This document shows, piece after piece, positions 1 to 8,278 of a DNA stretch of 28,774 bases; the stretch's first letter is position 1, and each line of letters opens with the position of its first letter. The DNA is from 66-474 sp039923855 (GTDB lineage: Bacteria > Pseudomonadota > Gammaproteobacteria > Xanthomonadales > Rhodanobacteraceae). The position numbers and the translations under genes were made by a program. Where the stretch lies: positions 1 through 28,774 of the forward strand of contig JBDTBW010000062.1 of the NCBI GenBank assembly GCA_039923855.1, given 5' to 3'. The notes under the pieces were generated by a model that saw nothing but the letters and a program-made list of their open reading frames with translations, ran no database searches and was not told where the DNA came from.

Positions 1-82
1 GATCCGCACGCCGCGCGCTCAGGCCAAACTTCGCTCGCATCGCCAGACCCAACTCGATTCGTCGAGCCTGGCTCAGCCTTTT
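1..82 (-). CDS. IS3-family transposase OrfB, N-terminal fragment (runs off window)
   Basis: Just before the orfA stop codon lies an A AAA G run (79-82 plus the G at 78). In the -1 frame from there an open frame continues to the window edge and begins KRLSQARRIELGLAMRAKF. A basic, helix-rich start of this kind fits the beginning of an IS3 OrfB, which carries the DDE integrase core. IS3 elements usually make the OrfAB fusion by -1 slippage on such A-rich runs. Only about 27 residues are visible and no catalytic residue is included, so the call depends on its position after orfA. Confidence 0.5.
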
Positions 83-339
83 CGCGAGAGCACATCCTTC
101 AGCGCGTGATGCTCCAGCGCCAAGTCCGCGTATATCCGCTTCAATCGCGTCAACTCAGCTTCGACATCCTTCAGATGTCGCAACTGCGACACCTCCATGC
201 CGGCATATTTCGACTTCCACACGTAATACGTCGGCTCGCTGATGCCGTGCTTGCGGCAGGTCTCGCCGACCTTCGCTCCGGCCTCGACCTCTTTCAGAAT
301 CCGGACGATCTGTTCCTCGCTGAACTTCGACTTCTTCAT
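73..339 (-). CDS. IS3-family transposase OrfA (IS407-like)
   Basis: An 88-residue DNA-binding subunit of an IS3-family transposase. The N-terminal part (about residues 3-45: KKSKFSEEQIVRILKE, then CRKHGISEPTYYVWKSKY) is the helix-turn-helix of HTH_Tnp_1 proteins. The C-terminal part (about 50-85) has leucine-spaced heptads (LRHLKDVEAELTRLKR), the leucine zipper used for multimer formation. The pattern resembles IS407-group OrfA. I chose the ATG at 339 over one four codons upstream because GGAGCT lies 6-10 nt before it. OrfB follows in the -1 frame. Confidence 0.88.
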   Translation of the reverse strand: MKKSKFSEEQIVRILKEVEAGAKVGETCRKHGISEPTYYVWKSKYAGMEVSQLRHLKDVEAELTRLKRIYADLALEHHALKDVLSRKG

Positions 340-506
340 GCAGAGCTCCATTGGGCAGGAACTCTACTGCCAACTGGATCGAATTTTCGAGGACACTACA
401 TCCCGGCTATCGTTACTATCCCGGCCGCTGGGTGCATGCAGGGCCGGTGTGGCGCTTCCACTTCGGCTATTGGGGGCGAATTCGCTAGTGCGCTGTCCTG
501 CGCGTG

Positions 507-540
507 AAAGCCGCCATCGCTGGCCGCACTTTTACAGAAG
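507..540 (+). repeat. Dispersed palindrome, GCGGCCAT family, diverged copy
   Basis: The core reads GCCGCCATCGCTGGCCGCAC followed by TTTTACA. Compared with the consensus core GCGGCCATCCATGGCCGC and its CACTTTTCAA tail, it keeps the right arm and tail and has mismatches in the left arm and centre. It sits about 13 bp before the terminator at 553. Confidence 0.55.
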
Positions 541-552
541 CGAGATGTTGGA

Positions 553-580
553 CAAGGCCGGCTCTTGCCGGCCTTGTTTT
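553..580 (+). terminator. Rho-independent terminator
   Basis: A perfect 10-bp stem (CAAGGCCGGC / GCCGGCCTTG) with a TCTT loop is followed directly by TTTTG on the plus strand. It would stop rightward transcription coming from the IS side, isolating the leucine dehydrogenase gene from upstream read-through. Confidence 0.85.
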
Positions 581-722
581 GTGCTGGCCGCGGGCACCGG
601 CTAAACTAGCCGGCTGCAACAACTGTCATTGCGTGTCAACAGCCTTTCTCAACCGGGCGGAATGTCGATCTTCCACTTTCGCCGCCTCGCGCCCGACCCG
701 GGCGCATCGGGAGCCATCCTCG

Positions 723-1826
723 ATGATCTTCGAAACCATTTCCAATTCCGGCCACGAGCAGGTCGTGTTTTGCCAGAGCAAGGACGCGGGCCTCAAAGCC
801 ATCATCGCGATCCACAACACCGTGCTCGGTCCCGCGCTCGGCGGCTTGCGGATGTGGCCGTACAAGAACGAGGCGGAAGCCTTGAATGACGTGCTGCGCC
901 TGTCGCGCGGCATGACCTTCAAGAACGCGGTCGCCGGCTTGAACCTGGGCGGCGGCAAAGCCGTGATCATCGGCGATCCAGCCAGGGACAAGTCCGAAGC
1001 GCTTTTCCGCGCGTTCGGCCGTTTCGTCAATTCCTTGAACGGTCGCTACATCACGGCGGAAGACGTCGGCATCGACGTCAACGACATGGAATGGGTCTAC
1101 CGCGAAACCGAATTCGTCACCGGCGTGCATCAGGTGCACGGCGGCTCCGGCGACCCTTCCCCATTCACCGCTTACGGCACGCTGCAAGGCCTGATGGCCG
1201 CGCTCAATCACAAGTTCGGCAACGAGGACGTGGGCAAGTACAGCTATGCCGTGCAAGGCGCGGGACATGTCGGCAGCGAGTTCATCAAGCTGTTGCGCGA
1301 ACAGGGCGCCAAAGTCTATGTCACCGACATCAATCCGGATTCGGTCAAGCGTTGCGTCGAGGAACTCGGTTGCGAGGCGGTCGGTCCGGAAGAAATCTAC
1401 GACACCGACGCCGATGTGTATTCGCCTTGCGCGCTAGGGGGAACCGTTAACGAGCAGACGCTGCCGCGCTTGAGGTGCAAGATCATCTGCGGCGCAGCCA
1501 ACAACCAGCTCGCCACCGACGAGATCGGCGACGAAGTGACCAAACGCGGAATCCTGTACGCGCCCGATTACGCGGTCAACGCCGGCGGCGTGATGAACGT
1601 CTCGCTGGAAATCGACGGATACAACCGCGAGCGCGCGATGCGCATGATGCGCACCATCTATTACAACGTCGGGCGCATCTTCCAGATCGCCGAGCGCGAC
1701 GGCATTTCCACCTACAAGGCCGCCGACCGCATGGCCGAGGAACGCATCAACGCGATTGGCAAGATCAAGCTGCCGACCATGGGCAACGACGGTCCGCGAT
1801 TCCTCGGACGGATGCGCGGGCAGTAG
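723..1826 (+). CDS. ldh: Leucine dehydrogenase (Glu/Leu/Phe/Val dehydrogenase family)
   Basis: A 367-residue NAD-dependent amino acid dehydrogenase that converts L-leucine (also Val, Ile) and NAD+ to the 2-keto acid, ammonia and NADH in the cytosol. Both lysines that define the leucine dehydrogenase active site are present: K67 in SRGMTFKNA and the catalytic K79 in NLGGGKA, matching K68 and K80 of the Bacillus enzyme. The C-terminal Rossmann domain has GAGHVG at 179-184, and its length is typical of the family. The frame is open 73 codons further upstream, but similarity starts at MIFETI and GGGAG lies about 10 nt before this ATG. The isovaleryl-CoA dehydrogenase gene starts 3 nt after the stop, so the two are surely co-transcribed and join the first and third steps of leucine breakdown. 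Confidence 0.93.
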   Translation: MIFETISNSGHEQVVFCQSKDAGLKAIIAIHNTVLGPALGGLRMWPYKNEAEALNDVLRLSRGMTFKNAVAGLNLGGGKAVIIGDPARDKSEALFRAFGRFVNSLNGRYITAEDVGIDVNDMEWVYRETEFVTGVHQVHGGSGDPSPFTAYGTLQGLMAALNHKFGNEDVGKYSYAVQGAGHVGSEFIKLLREQGAKVYVTDINPDSVKRCVEELGCEAVGPEEIYDTDADVYSPCALGGTVNEQTLPRLRCKIICGAANNQLATDEIGDEVTKRGILYAPDYAVNAGGVMNVSLEIDGYNRERAMRMMRTIYYNVGRIFQIAERDGISTYKAADRMAEERINAIGKIKLPTMGNDGPRFLGRMRGQ

Positions 1827-1829
1827 TCG

Positions 1830-2987
1830 ATGCAAGCCTTCCCGCTGGGCGAAGACATCGACCTGCTGCGCGAAACCGTGCAGGCCTTCGCCGCCAGGGA
1901 AATCGCGCCGCACGCGGCACAGATCGACCACGATAACGCGTTTCCGCAGGCGTTGTGGTGCAAACTCGGCGAACTTGGCCTGCTCGGCATCACCGTACCG
2001 GAACAATACGGCGGCGCGGGGCTTGGGTATCTGGCGCACGTCGTCGCGATGGAAGAAATTTCGCGCGCATCCGGCTCGGTTGGACTTTCATATGGTGCGC
2101 ACTCCAATCTGTGCGTGCAGAACCTCTACTCCAACGGCAACGACGCGCAGCGCACGAAATACTTGCCGAAGCTGTGCAGCGGCGAATGGAAGGGCGCGCT
2201 GGCGATGAGCGAGCCGGGCGCGGGTTCCGACGTGGTCGGCTCGATGACATGCCGCGCTGAAAAACGTGGCGGCGTGTTCATCGCCAATGGCAGCAAGATG
2301 TGGATCACCAACGGCCCGGAAGCCGACGTGCTGATCGTGTACCTGCGCACCGCCGGCCGCGACGCCGGCAGCAAGTGCATGACCGCCTTCATCGTCGAAA
2401 AAGGCATGAAAGGGTTTCGCACCGCGCAGAAACTGGACAAGCTCGGCATGCGCGGCTCCAACACCTGCGAACTGGTGTTCGAGGATTGCGAGATTCCCGC
2501 GGAAAATATATTGGGCGAAACAGACCGCGGCGTGCGCGTGCTGATGACGGGGCTGAACACCGAGCGGTTGGTGCTGACCGGCGGCCCGTTGGGACTTATG
2601 CAAGCCGCGCTGGATGCCGCCCTGCCCTATGTGCGCGCGCGCAAGCAATTCGATGCGCCGATCGGCACCTTCGAGATCATGCAGGCCAAACTCGCCGACA
2701 TGTATGCCGCGTTGCAATCCTCGCGCGCGTTCGCGTATCTGGTGGCGCAGAATTACGACCGCGGCGGCAAGAGCCGCATCGATCCGGCCGCATGCCTGAT
2801 GCACGCCTCGCGCAGCGCAGTCCATGTTGCACTGGAAGCGCTGCAATGCTTGGGCGGCAACGGTTACATCAACGAATATCCGACCGGGCGCATCCTGCGC
2901 GATGCCAAGTTGTACGAGATCGGCGCAGGCACCAATGAGATCCGGCAAATGCTGATCGGGCGGGAGTTGTTCGAAGATCGGGCATGA
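1830..2987 (+). CDS. liuA: Isovaleryl-CoA dehydrogenase
   Basis: A 385-residue FAD-dependent acyl-CoA dehydrogenase oxidising isovaleryl-CoA to 3-methylcrotonyl-CoA, passing electrons to ETF. It has the N-terminal helical domain, the central FAD/substrate motif AMSEPGAGSDV (125-135) and WITNG (158-162), and the C-terminal helical domain ending in IGAGTNEIRQMLIGREL. The putative catalytic base is E245 in GLNTERLVLTGGPLG. This matches the unusual helix-G position of the isovaleryl-CoA dehydrogenase glutamate (E254 in the human enzyme), whereas most acyl-CoA dehydrogenases place it near the C-terminus in YEG. That placement plus the liu neighbours makes the substrate call strong. No clear Shine-Dalgarno precedes the ATG, so translation is probably coupled to the upstream gene 3 nt away. 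Confidence 0.96.
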   Translation: MQAFPLGEDIDLLRETVQAFAAREIAPHAAQIDHDNAFPQALWCKLGELGLLGITVPEQYGGAGLGYLAHVVAMEEISRASGSVGLSYGAHSNLCVQNLYSNGNDAQRTKYLPKLCSGEWKGALAMSEPGAGSDVVGSMTCRAEKRGGVFIANGSKMWITNGPEADVLIVYLRTAGRDAGSKCMTAFIVEKGMKGFRTAQKLDKLGMRGSNTCELVFEDCEIPAENILGETDRGVRVLMTGLNTERLVLTGGPLGLMQAALDAALPYVRARKQFDAPIGTFEIMQAKLADMYAALQSSRAFAYLVAQNYDRGGKSRIDPAACLMHASRSAVHVALEALQCLGGNGYINEYPTGRILRDAKLYEIGAGTNEIRQMLIGRELFEDRA

Positions 2988-3015
2988 GAGCCGCAAATCG
3001 GGGAAAACAAAATAA

Positions 3016-3107
3016 TTCCGTCGCCCCGGCGCAAACCGGGGCCCAGTGGCGAAGCATTCTATCCATGCGTTATCGCCACTGGATTCCGGCCTGCGCCGGA
3101 ATGACGA
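3016..3107. repeat. Paired palindromic repeats (GTCATTCC/GGAATCCA family), BIME-like
   Basis: Two facing units are nested in one another. The outer arms contain CCCAGTGGCGA and its complement TCGCCACTGG, about 20 bp apart. The right unit also holds the hairpin ATTCCGGCctgcGCCGGAAT. The pair sits in the 223-bp gap between liuA and the thiolase gene. Folded RNA here could limit read-through between the two genes. Confidence 0.75.
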
Positions 3108-3210
3108 CATTGATGTGTTCCGCAACTCTTTCAGCGGTCTCTTCTCAGTATTTGCCGCACCGCAACATCCGGCGCATAATCGGGTGATTCCCGCTCGCTG
3201 GAGTTCAGCA

Positions 3211-4389
3211 ATGTCCGATTCCATCGTTATCGTGGGCGCCAAGCGCACCGCGATCGGTTCGTTCCTTGGACAATTCACCGGCGTCCCGGCCCCAACCTTG
3301 GGCGCCGCCGCGATCCGCGCCGCGCTGCAACAATCCGGTCTCTCGCCGAAAGATGTATCCGAAGTATTGATGGGTTGCGTGCTACCTGCCAATCTCGGCC
3401 AGGCGCCGGCACGACAGGCGGCGCTGGGAGCAGGGTTGCCGGTTTCCGTCGGCTGCACCACCCTCAACAAGGTTTGCGGTTCCGGCATGAAGGCGATCAT
3501 GCTCGGCCACGACCTGATCCGCGCCGACTCGGCGACGATTGTCGTCGCCGGTGGCATGGAGTCGATGACCAACGCGCCGCACATGGTCGCCGCGCGCACC
3601 GGCATCCGCTACGGCGACGGCGCGCTGGTCGATCACATGGCCTGGGACGGTCTGACCAATCCCTACGACGGCAAGGCGATGGGCGTGTTCGCCGAAAGCT
3701 GCGCCGACAAATATGCCTTCAGCCGCGAGGAGCAGGATGCGTTCTCGACCGCATCGGTCGAGCGCGCGCTGGCTGCGGAAAAATCCGGGGCTTTGAAGGA
3801 TGAAATCGCGCCGGTGACCGTCAAGGGCCACAAGGGCGAGTCGATCGTCGACACCGACGAGGAACCCGCACGCTGCGACCTGTCGAAGATACCGACGTTG
3901 AAACCAGCGTTCCGCAAGGAAGGTGGCAGCGTGACCGCAGCCAGTTCGTCCAAGATTTCCGATGGCGCCGCGGCAACCGTGTTGATGGGCGCGGATGAGG
4001 CGCAGCGGCGTGATCTGAAACCGCTGGCGCGCATCGTCGCCCACGCAACCCATTCGCGGGAGCCAGAATGGTTCACCACCGCGCCGGTCGGCGCGGTCGA
4101 AAAATTGCTGGACAAGACCGGCTGGAAGCTCGCCGACGTGGATTTGTTCGAGATCAACGAAGCCTTCGCGGTGGTGGCGATGGCGGTGATGCGCGATCTT
4201 TCGATCCCGCACGACAAGCTCAACGTCAATGGCGGCGCCTGCGCGATGGGCCACCCGATCGGCGCCACCGGAGCGCGAATCGTGGTGAGTCTGTTGAACG
4301 CCATGATCGCGCGTGACGCGAAGCGTGGTATCGCCGCACTGTGCATCGGCGGTGGCGAAGCGACCGCGATCGCAATCGAGCGGGGTTGA
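3211..4389 (+). CDS. Acetyl-CoA acetyltransferase (thiolase II)
   Basis: A 392-residue biosynthetic-type thiolase that interconverts acetoacetyl-CoA and two acetyl-CoA. The active-site residues fall at the same numbers as in the Zoogloea enzyme: the nucleophile C89 in NKVCGSGMKA, H348 in GGACAMGHPIGATG, and the proton-shuttling C378 in LCIGGGEA. NEAFAVV is also present. The ATG at 3211 follows GGAG by 7 nt, and the upstream open frame is just the palindromic repeat. In this cluster it could finish leucine breakdown after acetoacetate is activated, although no CoA transferase gene is visible. It could also cleave 2-methylacetoacetyl-CoA from isoleucine or serve polyhydroxybutyrate metabolism. 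The choice between phaA and atoB as a name cannot be made from sequence. Confidence 0.93.
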   Translation: MSDSIVIVGAKRTAIGSFLGQFTGVPAPTLGAAAIRAALQQSGLSPKDVSEVLMGCVLPANLGQAPARQAALGAGLPVSVGCTTLNKVCGSGMKAIMLGHDLIRADSATIVVAGGMESMTNAPHMVAARTGIRYGDGALVDHMAWDGLTNPYDGKAMGVFAESCADKYAFSREEQDAFSTASVERALAAEKSGALKDEIAPVTVKGHKGESIVDTDEEPARCDLSKIPTLKPAFRKEGGSVTAASSSKISDGAAATVLMGADEAQRRDLKPLARIVAHATHSREPEWFTTAPVGAVEKLLDKTGWKLADVDLFEINEAFAVVAMAVMRDLSIPHDKLNVNGGACAMGHPIGATGARIVVSLLNAMIARDAKRGIAALCIGGGEATAIAIERG

Positions 4390-4406
4390 ACCGGCGATGA
4401 CAAAAA

Positions 4407-4481
4407 GCGTTATGCCGATCTGAACGAGGCATCGCAGATTCTTGTATAGGCTTGGCAATGCGCGTGCAAACGCGCTGTAAT
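4407..4481 (+). promoter_or_regulatory. Upstream module of first lipoprotein gene, with sigma70-like promoter
   Basis: A 20-nt box (4407-4426, GCGTTATGCCGATCTGAACG) recurs almost unchanged before the second lipoprotein gene (4810-4829), at nearly the same distance from the ATG (99 and 103 nt). Between this box and the start codon lies TTGGCA (4452-4457), then 18 nt, then TGTAAT (4476-4481), a plausible sigma70 promoter. The box may be a shared operator or simply conserved duplicated DNA. Confidence 0.5.
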
Positions 4482-4525
4482 GGACTAGCTTCATCCCTCG
4501 ATATTCCACGGCATTGGAGAATCCC

Positions 4526-4765
4526 ATGAAATTGACACGCATCGTTTTCGCGTCGGCTCTGGTTGTCGCACTCGGCGCTTGCAGCAGCAATAATGATCAA
4601 GGGAGCGATCAGACTCCGGCGGCATCCGCCACCGCGCCGATGCCAGCGTCCACCGCGATGTCGCCGCCTGCAGCATCCACTGCGATGACGCCGCCCTCGT
4701 CCTCGACGTCCGCCATGCCACCTTCCGCCTCGACGGCTCCGATGTCTTCCTCCAGCGGTGGCTGA
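4526..4765 (+). CDS. Small Ser/Thr/Pro-rich lipoprotein
   Basis: A 79-residue predicted lipoprotein. The leader MKLTRIVFASALVVALGACS ends in the lipobox LGAC, so signal peptidase II should leave a lipidated Cys19. The mature part is a low-complexity chain of Pro, Ser, Ala, Thr and Met (repeats like STAMSPPAA and STAMTPPSS) with no folded domain visible. It is probably an unstructured surface or periplasmic tether. The ATG used has GGAGA 6-8 nt upstream; an ATG four codons earlier is less likely. It is a paralogue of the next gene by leader and upstream region, but the mature parts differ completely. No function can be assigned. Confidence 0.75.
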   Translation: MKLTRIVFASALVVALGACSSNNDQGSDQTPAASATAPMPASTAMSPPAASTAMTPPSSSTSAMPPSASTAPMSSSSGG

Positions 4766-4809
4766 TCGCGCGAGGCATACATTCATCAGATGTGAAGAGA
4801 ATGTGCGGG

Positions 4810-4829
4810 GCGTTATCGCCATCTGAACG
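4810..4829 (+). promoter_or_regulatory. Second copy of the lipoprotein upstream box
   Basis: GCGTTATCGCCATCTGAACG matches the box at 4407-4426 except for a one-base shift within the GCC tract. It stands 103 nt before the second lipoprotein start. Weak promoter-like hexamers (CTGGCG, 18 nt, TTTAAT at 4879-4884) lie in between. Confidence 0.45.
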
Positions 4830-4932
4830 CACGCTGCCCATTTATGGCGAAATGCTGGCGTAATTGTGGCGGACGCGGTTTAATACCCTCCGCCACCTCG
4901 TGGCATCCACGGCATCCCTAGGAGAGACACCC

Positions 4933-5322
4933 ATGAAGTTTACCCGTACCGTTCTCGCGTCCGCGCTGATCCTTGCGTTGGCCGCGTGCAGCAACCCGTC
5001 CGACAACGCGCAAGACGCGCAGCAGTCCGCCGCCGACGCGCAGCAGGCCGCTTCGCAGGCGCAGCAAGCCGCCGGTAATGCGCAGACCCCGGCCGCCGGC
5101 ATGGCCGCGCAGCAGGCTTCTGACTCGGCCAACCAAGCCGCTGCCGCCGCCGGTCAGGCGACCCAGGCCGCCGGCACTGCGACGCAGGGCAGCGGCCAGA
5201 TGGCCGATCAGTCCGCCGACGCCGCCAAGCAGGCTGCGGATAACGCCGCTGCCTCGGCCGCTCAGGCCAAGGACAACGCCGATGCCGCGAAAGATGCGGC
5301 CAAGAGCACCAGCGGCGGTTGA
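4933..5322 (+). CDS. Ala/Gln-rich coiled-coil lipoprotein
   Basis: A 129-residue predicted lipoprotein. Its leader MKFTRTVLASALILALAACS closely matches that of the gene before it and has the lipobox LAAC, so Cys19 is the lipidation site. The mature part is almost all Ala, Gln, Asp, Ser and Lys in heptad-like units (DAQQAASQAQQAA, AKQAADNAAASAAQAKDNA). This predicts a long amphipathic helix or coiled coil, as in Lpp-like or LEA-like proteins. AGGAGAG about 7 nt upstream fixes the start. A strong terminator follows 24 nt after the stop. It may be an envelope spacer or stress lipoprotein; this is inference only. Confidence 0.8.
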   Translation: MKFTRTVLASALILALAACSNPSDNAQDAQQSAADAQQAASQAQQAAGNAQTPAAGMAAQQASDSANQAAAAAGQATQAAGTATQGSGQMADQSADAAKQAADNAAASAAQAKDNADAAKDAAKSTSGG

Positions 5323-5346
5323 TCCAATCTAGTTGCGAAGTTCTCC

Positions 5347-5376
5347 AACGCCCCGGTTCACCGGGGCGTTTTTTTT
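5347..5376 (+). terminator. Rho-independent terminator after the lipoprotein gene
   Basis: A 10-bp stem (AACGCCCCGG / CCGGGGCGTT) with a TTCA loop runs into eight T residues (5369-5376). This is a textbook intrinsic terminator. It separates the lipoprotein genes from liuB, so liuB needs its own promoter. Confidence 0.93.
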
Positions 5377-5398
5377 GACAAGCAGCCGTCCATGGCAT
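5377..5398 (+). repeat. Possible degenerate copy of the GCGGCCAT palindrome
   Basis: GACAAGCAGCCGTCCATGGC directly follows the terminator and resembles the consensus GATCAAAAAGCGGCCATCCATGGCC. It has lost the right arm and the CACTTTTCAA tail. It may be a decayed family member or chance similarity. Confidence 0.3.
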
Positions 5399-5427
5399 CG
5401 TATTCCGATCGCCGTCCATGGCTCACC

Positions 5428-5480
5428 CGAATTCTGCGCGCGATCGGCGCTCAACGCAGATCGCAAACGCGCAGAATTCG
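5428..5480. promoter_or_regulatory. Long inverted repeat upstream of liuB
   Basis: Perfect 13-bp arms CGAATTCTGCGCG (5428-5440) and CGCGCAGAATTCG (5468-5480) continue inward, after a 3-nt bulge, into a second GCGATC/GATCGC pairing. The structure ends 87 bp before the liuB start and lies between the upstream terminator and liuB. It could be an operator for the carboxylase genes or an RNA leader structure. Which one is unknown. Confidence 0.5.
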
Positions 5481-5567
5481 ACCTCGCGCGGCCGGTTTCT
5501 TTTTGCGTGGCTGGAATATTCGATACGGACTGTGTTTTCATGGACGCAAGCCAACGCGGATAACGCC

Positions 5568-7175
<1,608 letters not shown>

Positions 7176-7177
7176 CG

Positions 7178-7247
7178 AAATCGGAAATCGGAAATCGGAA
7201 ATCGGAAATCGGAAATCGGAAATCGGAAATCGGAAATCGGAAATCGG
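7178..7247 (+). repeat. Heptanucleotide tandem array, ten perfect AAATCGG units
   Basis: Ten identical 7-bp units start 3 nt after the liuB stop and end in AAAAGC. The array lies between the convergent ends of liuB and the minus-strand outer-membrane protein gene. Its complete lack of divergence suggests recent or ongoing slippage. Confidence 0.97.
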
Positions 7248-7264
7248 AAAAGCATAACACTCGC

Positions 7265-7385
7265 CGTCATTCCGGGGCTGTTTCGGACAACGTCCGGGAC
7301 AGAACCCGGAATCCAGTTTGATCTTGATTCGTTTCAAAACCAAATGGATTCCGGATCGCCGCTGCGCGGCGTCCGGAATGACGTC
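7265..7385. repeat. Two palindromic repeats (GTCATTCC/GGAATCCA family)
   Basis: The left unit runs from GTCATTCCGGGG to CCCGGAATCCAG (about 7267-7314). The right unit, ATTCCGGAtCGCCGC-TGC-GCGGCGtCCGGAAT (about 7349-7380), is a strong stem closed by TGC. They fill the convergent gap between liuB and the outer-membrane protein gene and may stop transcription from both sides. Confidence 0.8.
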
Positions 7386-7405
7386 AGAGCAATTCGTCTG
7401 CCTCA

Positions 7406-8197
7406 TCAAAAGAACTCGTACTCGAGTTGGAAGCGGAACGTGGTATCCGGCGTGTTGCGGGTCATGCCGGCCAGCAACGCGGCGTTGTAGCGCAAACTCT
7501 TGCCGTTTCCGATACGGGCGACGCCGAAAAATGCCGGGCCGGCCTTGAACTCATCGGAATGCAGATGCGCGAGATCACCCAGCGTCGCGAACGCCTGCAC
7601 GCCGGGCTGGAAGCGCGGATGCAAGTTGTATTTCCACTGCGCGACATAGGCGAGTCCATTGCGGGCGACGCCCTCGCCGTCCTCGCCTTCCCTAGGCGAG
7701 GCGCTCAGGCGACGCTCGTACAGCACGTTCAAGTTGTACTGGGAACGCCCTGTTTCCTTTTGAAACATCGGACCGATCACGAGGGTGTTCCTGTTTTCCA
7801 GCCGGTTGTGATCGAACTCCGCGAAGATGCCCGCATCCATCCAGTGTGCGCCATGCTCCGTCAACTGGATGATGTTTTCGAATTCGAGTTCCTCGACGTG
7901 CGCGACATTGCCAGGCGTTTGCGAATACTCCGCTTCCACTTCCACGCCCCAGCGTGGCGCGATGCCGTAACCGACCGCCAATTTGGCCGCGCGCTCGCCG
8001 GTGTCGCGGTTCCCCCAATCCTGCACGCCGCCTTTCAATTCCAGTTCCCATTCGCGGTAATCGACGATCGGTGTGTAGATGTTTTCCGCGGGGCCCGCAC
8101 ACGCGGTCGCGGGCAACGCGGCGATGCCGCCGAAAGCGCCAAGCAATCCGGCCGCGGGCAGCAACCGGCGCAACAAACGGTACGAGGTTTTTTTCAC
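7406..8197 (-). CDS. Predicted outer-membrane beta-barrel protein of the FTR1 iron module
   Basis: 263 residues with a Sec signal peptide (positively charged start MKKTSYRLLRRLL, hydrophobic core, probable cut after ACA near residue 34). The rest alternates polar and hydrophobic residues in strand-like stretches (WELELKGGVQDW, WGVEVEAEYSQ, TFRFQLEYEFF) and ends in Phe, the usual beta-barrel terminal signal. No named domain is recognised. It starts at GTG with AAGGAT about 8 nt upstream. It lies 81 nt after the FTR1 permease gene on the same strand, so it is likely the third gene of that unit. It might provide an outer-membrane path or binding site for iron, but it could be a general porin-like protein. 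Confidence 0.7.
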   Translation of the reverse strand: MKKTSYRLLRRLLPAAGLLGAFGGIAALPATACAGPAENIYTPIVDYREWELELKGGVQDWGNRDTGERAAKLAVGYGIAPRWGVEVEAEYSQTPGNVAHVEELEFENIIQLTEHGAHWMDAGIFAEFDHNRLENRNTLVIGPMFQKETGRSQYNLNVLYERRLSASPREGEDGEGVARNGLAYVAQWKYNLHPRFQPGVQAFATLGDLAHLHSDEFKAGPAFFGVARIGNGKSLRYNAALLAGMTRNTPDTTFRFQLEYEFF

Positions 8198-8278
8198 GAG
8201 CGATCCTTTTGTTCAAAATCGGGACAAACCGATCCCCTGCCCGCCGGCAAGCCGGCAAAAATCGTGGCAATGCTAAAC

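Larger units (their letters stand above)
1..400 (-). mobile_element. IS3-family insertion sequence, partial (one end only)
   Basis: This is the 5' portion of an IS3-family element read on the minus strand: a complete orfA, the first codons of orfB, and a probable terminus. Upstream of orfA the minus strand begins TGTAGTGTCC at position 400, which fits the TG...CA ends of IS3 elements. About 60 bp separate that end from orfA. The other end and most of the transposase lie outside the window, so neither target-site duplications nor the partner inverted repeat can be checked. The exact boundary at 400 is inferred. Confidence 0.6.
401..722. other. Gap between the IS end and the leucine dehydrogenase gene
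   Basis: These 322 bp have no convincing gene. They hold a diverged copy of the GCGGCCAT palindrome family (about 507-540), a strong intrinsic terminator (553-580), and the leader of the next gene with GGGAG about 10 nt before its ATG. The terminator points rightward but has no visible gene in front of it on this strand. It may belong to a gene cut off by the IS insertion. No clear promoter was found. Confidence 0.6.

Noticed and set aside
2088..3605. Very long open frame on the minus strand opposite liuA and the thiolase (similar ones at 5727-7409, 10418-12007, 15895-17391, and 7427-9130 on the plus strand)
   Set aside because: These are mirror frames of high-GC genes. They are rich in Arg, His and Ala, cross repeats and gene borders, and show no family motif, while the opposite frames are clear enzymes.
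7178..7247. CRISPR array
   Set aside because: The units are 7 bp and directly adjacent with no spacers; it is a simple sequence repeat.
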